Of a DNA stretch of 64,000 bases, positions 56,301 to 64,000 are shown piece after piece (within the stretch, counting starts at the first letter, position 1; each line of letters starts with the position of its first letter). The notes beneath the pieces are model-generated. The model worked only from the letters and a program-made list of their open reading frames with translations. It was not told the origin of the DNA and did not search any database. This DNA is from Macrocystis pyrifera. Its lineage: Eukaryota > Sar > Phaeophyceae > Laminariales > Laminariaceae. The stretch covers positions 5,288,611 to 5,352,610 of the forward strand of contig JASSKH010000021.1 in assembly GCA_031763025.1 (NCBI GenBank), in the 5' to 3' direction. The position numbers were made by a program, and so were the translations under genes.

Positions 56301-56400
56301 AAACATTCCCCACGATCGCCAGGTCTACGTAGGATGACAAAATGACGTTTTTCGGGGTTATTCGAAAGTAATTGATAAATCATGATTCAGCTGTGGGATC
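53313..56400. other. Anonymous sequence
   Basis: The longest non-transposon open frame (53369-54007, 212 codons, +) is Phe/Cys-rich and has no recognisable domain. I do not call it a gene. 55255-55320 has a weak match to the start of the dispersed ~235-bp repeat. Confidence 0.3.
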
Positions 56401-58090
56401 GGAGATCGAAGATGTTGTGGTGTCAGAAGAGATGTATGTGCAAAGATAGTACTTAGCCCGAAGGAGGCAATAATGTCACAGCCAACCGTCCTTGTCAGGT
56501 ACAAAATGCTTTATTTAAGAGTAAGACGTAGTAAATAAAATCGCCGCAAAGAAGATGGCGATAGACGACGACTGAGCACAACAATGCCTACCGGTTTTGC
56601 GAGGTCTCTGGCCTAACAAATAGGAGGCCGAAGAATATATCATCTACGGGCCGCAAGTAATTCGGGCCTAAAGCGTTCGTTCGCCATATATAGTACCGTC
56701 CGGATCCGACGGTATTGCTCCTCCCGCGCGTCCGACGCCTGTATTGCAGGGGAAAAAAAACAATTGATTCCACGTGATGCTTGTGTACCATGCTCGCCCA
56801 GCGCCTAGCACCCGCCTGGTTCAACCGCTGGCTCGACTGCTGGCTTTGGGCCCAGCACGTCAACCCGTTCTTCCGGTGGACACGGCGACACAGCCACGCT
56901 TGTTTCACCGGATCACCCACGGGCACCTCCGCCGGCGTCGGGAGCCTGCCCCCCTTCGACCGCCCGTTACCCTAAGCCTTGGCACGATAGCTTGAAAATT
57001 GGTGGCCGTTCTCCCTAGCCACGAGCCGCCGCGTATAGCCAACAGTTTAGCGCCTGAGCTTAGCTCTTTTTCAGCGAAAGTGTGCCCCCCCTTCACCACC
57101 CGGCCATGCAGCGGCGGTCGGTTGATGTGCGGAAATGCTGACACTGAAACGCTGAGATGTCGGTTGAAGCTCTACTCGGCGTTTCCTCAGAATAAAGGAG
57201 GCCGCACCACGATGTTTCCTGGCAAGGGAGTGTCATGAATGTTACGTAACTATCTCGTCCCCTTCCCCCAGCAGATACACAGGGAGGAGGCCCTTCCCGG
57301 TACACAATTTGTTGCCACTCACCCAAGCCCCGTCCTGTAGCCGTCTGCTGGATCTATAGCCCCTAGGGCTCGTTCGTCATTGTGCATGCCACCTTACGTG
57401 CGCAACGTCCCTTTGGCTCCGGTGGGCCAGGAAAAGCCTGACAACACTGTCCGACCAGCTAGTGGGGGCTCCACAGCCTCCGGCCAGATCAACCAGACAG
57501 CATACCTCATAAAAGTCGGAAGAATCGCAGCTCTCAAGCACAACGGGCTCAGAGCCCCATGCCCCCTTGGTCAGAGACAGAGACCGTCGGGCGCAGTAAG
57601 ATAATCTTCTTTTTGGTCATTTTTTGCCTACGGGCTATGGTGATACCGAACCAGTGTGCGTGGGACCGGGCTCGTCTGCACCAGAATTCCAGAGTCTTCA
57701 GAGACGTATATTGCCTCCCCCCCACACCATGACTGCGCCCCCACCGACGGCTCGGGACCGTCGGTTTTTGATCCTGCTTTCTCGAGTATTTCATTCAGCG
57801 GGCGATACATACTGCTGTTCCGGCAACCCCCCTCTTACAGTAGACTTCGCAGTGGTTCCCCTCGGCCATCGTCGTTGACGATGTCTAGTGTGATGGCAGA
57901 AAGAGCTCGCCTTTCACAGCACCACGGCGTAGAAGAGCTGATATGCCTTGGCCAGACCCACGCAAAAGCACAAAGGCGCCCATTCATCAAGGATGGAAAA
58001 ACAATCCCCATCTAGAGGCGCTATGTCTACGATCTCGAACACAATGTTTTTTATTGGCTTGCTTGTTCGCCGGTTATTTGATCTCACGTT
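56401..58090. other. GC-rich anonymous region
   Basis: 56770-57000 and 57600-58015 are GC-rich with open frames on both strands (for example WFNRWLDCWLWAQHVNPFFR at about 56817-56876). I recognised no family and cannot choose a strand. Confidence 0.3.
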
Positions 58091-58253
58091 TTTTTTTCTT
58101 TTATTCTTTGGTCTTCCGCTGTCGCAGTCTGTGACCACGGAATCAGTATATCTCTAGGATAAGGAATCAGGACGGACACTGGGTGTACTGATGAAGCTGG
58201 GTAGAAAGGACGATTCAAAGTGAAGACAACAACAACAACAACAACAACAACAA
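58091..58253 (+). mobile_element. LINE 3' tail fragment ending in (CAA)n
   Basis: TCTGTGACCACGGAATCAGT, TCTCTAGGATAAGGAATCAG, GACGGACACTGGGTGTACTG and GAAGCTGGGTAGAAAGGACG, then (ACA)n at 58223-58253. It is the opposite-strand copy of 9001-9130 and pins the microsatellite as the true 3' end. Confidence 0.75.
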
Positions 58254-58572
58254 ACTACGTCCTCCGGTCTCGACCGACAATGATGGCCGGGTCAAATCGC
58301 GATAAAAATAATAAGCAACCGAAAAATAGGAGAAAAAAAAGACGTGAAGAAAGTACCCCAATAGGACTATTAATGACTACATGAATTCACCCCTGTAGAA
58401 CTGCACTAACCTTCGGGGGAAAAAAACGCTTGGAATTAGTGTAATACATACCAATATGACCCGAAATATAGGGAACGATAGCATAAATTTATTCAATACA
58501 AAACGTCCTTATATGTTGGGTCAGAGTGGTGCAGGTTTATGTGCAGGAGTAGGGGTTGAAGCACTCCAAAAT

Positions 58573-58663
58573 TTCAGGTGTCAGGACTGCAGTCAGTCCC
58601 GATATGGGGACAGCCACTCAAACTTTGTTCTAAAAACGGGACTGTGTGGTCCTCAAAGGGTTG
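58573..58663. mobile_element. CAGTCCCG foldback element, copy 4
   Basis: The left arm TCAGGACTGCAGTCAGTCCC and right arm ACGGGACTGTGTGGTCCTCA-AAGGG are inverted, total about 91 bp. Confidence 0.65.
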
Positions 58664-59126
58664 AAACTATGCCGCACTTTTACTGAAACTTTTATTTCAA
58701 TGTTTTTCTTTTCACAGTCAGTGCAGTATGGCATGACGGGCCGTCATTTTCTATATATTATATATATGTATTTTTTCATTTTCCAGGCTGTACTTCTCAT
58801 ATTTTCAAGCATGTTTAAAAAAAAGATTTTCCATATATACATTTTCACGAAGACATGTTGTAATTTTTGTTTCAATATGCGGAGGCGTTCTAATACGAAC
58901 AGGGAACAAAGTATCTGGAACGCTTCAGCGTTGTACGTACGTATATATACCGGGTACATATATGTTTGAAAACGACTCACGAAAATCTTCGAGAAAAACA
59001 AACTGCGATAAAATACAACTAGAAAATCTGTAATTTTAAGGACAACGGGCCCTTCGAGCCTAACTGCCAACGCATTTTTAATACGTTAAGCCGGGCTGGT
59101 GGTAAGGCATATTAAGTCCTGGATTG

Positions 59127-59618
59127 GACCAACTATTATGGGAAATTTTTGAAGGGGTCTCAGAACTGGCTTTTTTTGCCGAAAACCGGCGATTTACTAG
59201 ACGGGACTGTCAAAAACACCGGTAGACTCGTCAGGATGCTCCCCTTAGTTTTCCGAGAGCTTTCGCGAGCACTTTTCCGTTTCTTCAGAGTCGTAGAAGG
59301 ACTGTTCGTCCATATTTCCAGTTCTGAGGACATTGTGATTTTTCATAAAAAATCCTCGAAGATCCACTATAGTTCTGGCCCCAGTTCTGACCAACAGCCT
59401 TATTTCTGACCCTCCATAGAAAAGTGATTGGCTGCTCCAAAATTTAAAATAGGACTCTGGATAAACGGAAAATTGTTCCTGAAAGCTCGCAAAATACTAC
59501 GGAGAGCATTTTGAGGAGTCTATCGGTGTTTTCGGCTTTCCCGCCGATTAAAACGCGTATATTCGGCCTAGAAACCCAGTTCTGAGAGCTCAGAAATAAT
59601 TTCCCATAATAGTTGGTC
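59127..59618. mobile_element. ~490-bp foldback element with long inverted arms
   Basis: The outer ends GACCAACTATTATGGGAAAT and ATTTCCCATAATAGTTGGTC are exact reverse complements. The inversion continues inward: GTCTCAGAACTGG against CCAGTTCTGAGAG, and AACACCGGTAGACTCGTCAG against GAGTCTATCGGTGTTTTCGG. Arms reach about 170-190 bp. There is no transposase ORF, so it would be non-autonomous. Confidence 0.8.
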
Positions 59619-59668
59619 TTAGTACCTGGCTATATGTTGGAAATGCTTTATTATTAATGGCATACGTA

Positions 59669-59701
59669 TACCTGGTACGCATGTACCAGGTATACCAGGT
59701 A
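59669..59701. repeat. Cluster of three TACCWGGTA motifs
   Basis: TACCTGGTA at 59669, TACCAGGTA at 59684 and at 59693, the last two directly adjacent. They lie just downstream of the foldback element. Confidence 0.9.
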
Positions 59702-60672
59702 TATATCATCGAAATCATATTAACAGCATCATCTTGCCTTGGTATGGCCATGGGGCGACGGACTAACCTAGCCTAGTAGTTTAGGCAATGTGAGAACAAA
59801 AACAGCAACCACCAGAACAATCGTTACACAATACTATAACAACAGACATATTTCCACCAATCAAAGATCGGAAAATAAATACCCCGACAAATGCATACAT
59901 AACGGAAATGACCTAGAGAGGGTGATGCCCTTCTTCCTTCTACACCCGACCCCCAGTCTGTTCTACTCGAGGTACACCCCCCCTCCAAAACTTGCATCGA
60001 ATCATCTGCGTGAACACCGTAAATACAACAACCAGCGACTGTCCCGAGACGAGAGGCACCAAGGCGGTGAGGAAACTCGGTACCCAACGTTACTCGCCGT
60101 ACTCTTCATGACTGTTGTGTTTTTGCCTGGGGACGGCCCTTCACGCACGACAAAGCGAAGCATGTATTTTGTCCGAATGTCTGCCACAACGTACGAGTAT
60201 CGAGGATTAGTGCTGTACTGCCGTAGTAGTATTACTTGGTCCTCTGTTGAGTCTGGGGTCAGTCATATACAGAAGCTGTGGACCCCGTTCGCTTTATTAA
60301 GAACTGACTACTGAATTCGTCCGTTCGCTCTGCCGTTAGTAGCTTACCGGGAGCGCTCTTCGTGCCCGCCATTCCCGGTTCCGCCCACAAGATGATGTGG
60401 TGTTGCCCCTTCCTTTTGTAGAACTCAGCGCGAGGAGAGTAGTATGCGAGACCACTCATTGTAATCTCGCCTGCTTCTGTGCTCCAAACAACTCGTGGGT
60501 TTCGCAATGTTGACATTCGACGAGTACATCAGAATATTCTGCTGTACTGCAGGGGAAAGCCACATACGTACAACATCGTACTTGATCGTTAGGGTCTAGT
60601 AATAATTCGACTAAAGCGCTGCACCCGTTGAATTCGACACCATGCGCAGACGAAGATGAGTGTGTATGCGAC
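59702..60672. other. Anonymous sequence
   Basis: A 174-codon open frame at 59790-60314 (+) has no recognisable motif. Nothing else was identified. Confidence 0.3.
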
Positions 60673-60783
60673 TATTATGGGGGACCATGATAAATAGGAC
60701 CAAATTTTGGTCGAAAAATGGGCAAATATATATAGGTTTTTGCCTGCACCATAGGTCCTATTAACTATGGACCACCGTAATAG
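60673..60783 (-). mobile_element. MITE copy 14
   Basis: Ends TATTATGGGGGACCATGAT and ACTATGGACCACCGTAATAG. Reverse core orientation. Confidence 0.9.
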
Positions 60784-62023
60784 CATCGACCGAGGGGAGG
60801 TGCTATCGCCTTCGGAGGTGTAGACGACAGGCTCCGAGCGAAGTAGTGGCCACGTCTGCCGATGTGGTACGACGGTTTGTTCGAGTTTTTACTCAGTTTA
60901 CCGCTCTACGGCGTGCACAGTACTGTAGTAGAAGCGACAGTTGCCATAGCCGAGCCAGACATGTAGGCTGAAGCACTACCGGTGCGGTGCCGTGCACCTG
61001 TTAATGTAGCTCTAGATGTGAGATCGTAGCCCATCTATCTCCGTCACCTCCCACGGTTGTTGGTTGCTGTTTGTTATCTCACTTGTGGCTCAGTGCCACA
61101 ATCTAGCTTGTGGTGACAGATCAACACGAGGGGTCTTATGGAACACGGGAAAACAATACTACGATATAGATGAAGGAATACGCTGAGAGGGGTGCGAAGA
61201 AAGCCGGATACAGCCAATACCCCATACCTCTTCGTCCCAGAATTTTGTAGAGTCACAGAGAAGAGCAAATGAATAACAGACCTATACCTGGTACATGCTA
61301 TTTATAGTTACCTGGTACACATGGATGTAGAACTGCACTGCAGCACCGGCCCGCTCAAAGAAAAAATACTGTATGTAGCTCACAGGAGAGTCAGGCGCTA
61401 ATTTTCGTGAACTTACGGAAACTCTCAGACTTATCAGGGCCTAAAAACCTAAAGAAAGGTGACCGCTTCCTGTGGATGGCCTGGGCCCAAAACGCCGTGG
61501 CGCCAGCGCGACTAGACGGTACTCGAAAAACGTTCTCGCGAGGAAGTAGATTAGAGCGCGCGTAACGAAAGGAAGTGCGCTTTTGCGCGGGCCCCAAACC
61601 AGAAGGGCAGCCTGAGCCCGAGTTCAGCTTTCTTGTGAGAGTGCCGGCACTCATATGTTATGTACGAGGTACTTATATACCAGGTGTAGAAGCAGGAGCA
61701 TACGAATATGCTACACTCTGCCTATATTTACACGCATACTCGTCGCAGGGGTTTTCGACGATATCCAATAGCCCACCGTGTCATACGTACACATACCAGG
61801 TATATAAACAGTCACACAGAAGAGGCAACATTATTCAAACGCGCCAAACAATGCCACTGCCGTACTGCCGTTTTGGTGGCATGATACCCACAACAATATG
61901 CAAGCCATATCCTAGACCACCATCTATATATATATATATTATTATCCACGCTGTACGTTACGTAGCCCGCTCCTAGACCGCTCTCGTTGTTCGTACGGCG
62001 TTACGGCCGAGAGTGCTGCCTAC
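60784..62023. other. Anonymous sequence rich in TACCWGGTA
   Basis: Exact motifs are at 61285, 61309 and 61794, with near matches at 61663 and 61678. No gene was recognised. Confidence 0.4.
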
Positions 62024-62139
62024 TGTTACGGGGCACCATAGTAAATGGGACCAAATTTTGTTTGTACAAACAGGGAAATATATACCGGTAGCTTTCTGTG
62101 GGTATCTTAGGTGCTATTTGCTATGGCCCTCCGTAATAG
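62024..62139 (-). mobile_element. MITE copy 15
   Basis: Left end TGTTACGGGGCACCATAGT and right end GCTATGGCCCTCCGTAATAG. Reverse core orientation, with an altered core (ATATATACCGGTAGC). Confidence 0.88.
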
Positions 62140-64000
62140 TAAGCTCTAGCTGCTTGGACTAGCGCCAAGAATGTGAAGCATACATGATCACACTATTGAT
62201 ACCAACAATACAAGTATACAGTCAGTGCTTAAAGCATGGTCAACCGCAGTAGTCACGGCATGCACGTTCGTGCATATTGGAACATTATGTATTATTTGCC
62301 TACACCAATAGCTTGAGTTCTGATTTTCGCGGAAATTGTTCCGTCCCAACATATGGTGTCTGTGTGTACCCACGATCGCTTTGCCGTAGTACACACCAGA
62401 TGCATACCAGGTACCAGGTATTATGTGCGAGTATAGGCATTACAGTCCCGGCCCTCTCACAAAAAGCATGAAATCGGGCTCAGGCTTACTTTCTTATTCT
62501 GAGGTCACCCGAAAGCGTACCTCCTTGTTATTCACGCAAACCTCCTTCGGTTGAACTTTTTCGCCTCGGTCTCTTTCTGTAGTACTTTCTAGTGGCCATG
62601 TTGGCATGATGCCTTGAGTCCAAGCCACCCACAAGGAGGGGTCAACTTCCTCCAAGATTAGACCCTTACCGAGCTCAGAGTTTTTATATTTGGTTCATTT
62701 TTTTACCGCTGAGTTTGATATAAGTTACATATTTCATGCGCGGCGTTACTGTTTGTGGGGCACCCTTTAAGGAACCCCTTTGGGAAGATAAGAGCACTGC
62801 ACTGTCTGTGCTGTCTTTTGAAAAAACGAATCCGGTGTTTGTTTGGTTGTAATATTATTTTTGGTGTTGTTTCGACCTTTCATGGCTCCCGAACGAAAAC
62901 GGCATTTCTCCAGCTGTAATGCTCAGACAATCTCCCGCACCGCAGTTGAAGTCTCCAGGTCATATAGACAATTTTTCATGTCAAGCGCCGGGTCGATCCG
63001 ACTCCTGTTGCATCACGAAATGCCAAATACTGAAAAGAACTCCCCATACCTCTCTCTCCCACCCACAGTCAAATTTGAAAGTGCTAGTCTTGCAGGCCGG
63101 GGATTTTGTTTTAACAACTAAAAGGATTCTCAACGACACTATACTACGAAGGTAAAACCTACCTGGGCCTCTACCTTGGCGTCCTACACGGCCGCAGCAG
63201 AGTCTAAATGCCAAGCAGGGTTCTCCGGAATGTTCAACGTTCTTGCTGCCGATAAATATCGTTTCTTGGTGCAAACATAGCAGTCCTCCCTGCCCTTCAC
63301 TGCAGATCCAAGAGCACGAAAATCCCCTAGAAACTTAAACCAACAAGTACCGTATATGCGTTGGGCGGGCGATGGTCCAACGCCTACTGTTGGTCAAGAT
63401 CGATATGTGCTCCGGCCCAAAATGTTGCGCCACGCAACGTCTAACCAATGCACTGGTATAAACTCATATATACCTTATCGAACTACAGCATATGGACTAT
63501 TTTTTGTAGCAGGCGCAATTGTGTCTTTTTTGGTGCTTCGCGTACCAGGTATGGCTTTCGTTACGAGGGCAAACATTACGTGTGATTGGCGACCCAACGT
63601 CCCTGCTCGTTCGTGAGGTGCCCCTCCACGTGCCAGCAGAAATATTAGTTTTGCGTGGGCGTTTGCACAAAGAAAGCGAAAAGAGCTTCCAAGAGACCAA
63701 ACTCTCTTACCGTAGGACCCGCATCTCTCCCACGCAAACACTTGCCGCTACGGACCCACATCTGTCCCACATGCTGTAAAGATTTAAAAACGCATCGGGC
63801 CTGGATAACACTCCAGTAAGTGCTTGAGCGGCGCGATGTCGTGTACTGCGTTGATATGTCCTTAGGAGCTGGATACCGGATCGGATAGTTTAATACAAAG
63901 GAACATCTACACGTGACGATACACCTGTCACACTGTGTCGAACGTGTTTTGTCCTCCACCATCTATCCCGTGCATTTGTTTTGGTACAGAAAAAGCAAGC
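62140..64000. other. Anonymous sequence to window end
   Basis: TACCAGGTA occurs at 62405, 62412 (overlapping pair) and 63543. Short open frames only, with no recognisable motif. Confidence 0.3.

Noticed and set aside
59790..60314. 174-codon open frame on the + strand
   Set aside because: No domain or supporting context. Competing frames lie on the opposite strand.

Overview
The window reads as nuclear DNA of a eukaryote with low gene density and heavy repeat content. The best guess is a brown alga (Phaeophyceae) or another photosynthetic stramenopile. This is inferred from the only well-supported host gene, a secreted protein with repeated Cys-rich GYDGGDCCEC modules split by large phase-1 introns, and from the style of the Ty3/gypsy and LINE proteins. 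No database search was possible. There are no rRNA genes, intact tRNA genes, operons or bacterial features.

Layout: 1-6592 is a decayed Ty3/gypsy LTR retrotransposon (protease, RT, RNase H, integrase and C-terminal region, then one likely 3' LTR). A poly(A) retroposon interrupts its protease gene. 6.6-9.8 kb holds duplicated anonymous repeats with poly-C ends and LINE-tail fragments. 9.9-17 kb is a nest of two LINE copies, their recurrent 3' tails, three tRNA-derived SINEs and a ~150-bp-arm inverted repeat. 17-26 kb holds tandem tRNA-like repeats, a fourth SINE, foldback elements, MITEs and a TCCCGT-rich island. 26088-38712 is one six-exon gene on the + strand encoding about 391 aa: a signal peptide, LNR-like (Notch-type) modules and a possible beta-sandwich C-terminus. 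Its introns carry seven MITE copies, one foldback element split by a MITE, a palindromic CATGGAAGT island and a ~155-bp tandem repeat. 38.7-64 kb is mostly anonymous DNA with a fifth SINE, more MITEs, a dispersed ~235-bp repeat, a 45-nt G run and a ~490-bp foldback element with long arms.

The most unusual signal is the 9-mer TACCWGGTA. I count 20 exact copies by eye, where about 0.5 is expected in random sequence of this length, and some are in overlapping pairs. Two paralogous ~130-bp repeats at 21.5-22.0 kb differ reciprocally by exactly this motif at two positions. It therefore behaves like a 7-bp insertion (CCWGGTA) next to a TA dinucleotide. It could be the excision scar of an unseen TA-targeting transposon or an unknown micro-insertion process. 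Other apparently new families are a 105-113 bp MITE with ends TATTACGGGGG (15 near-complete copies) and a ~90-bp CAGTCCCG foldback family (4 copies).
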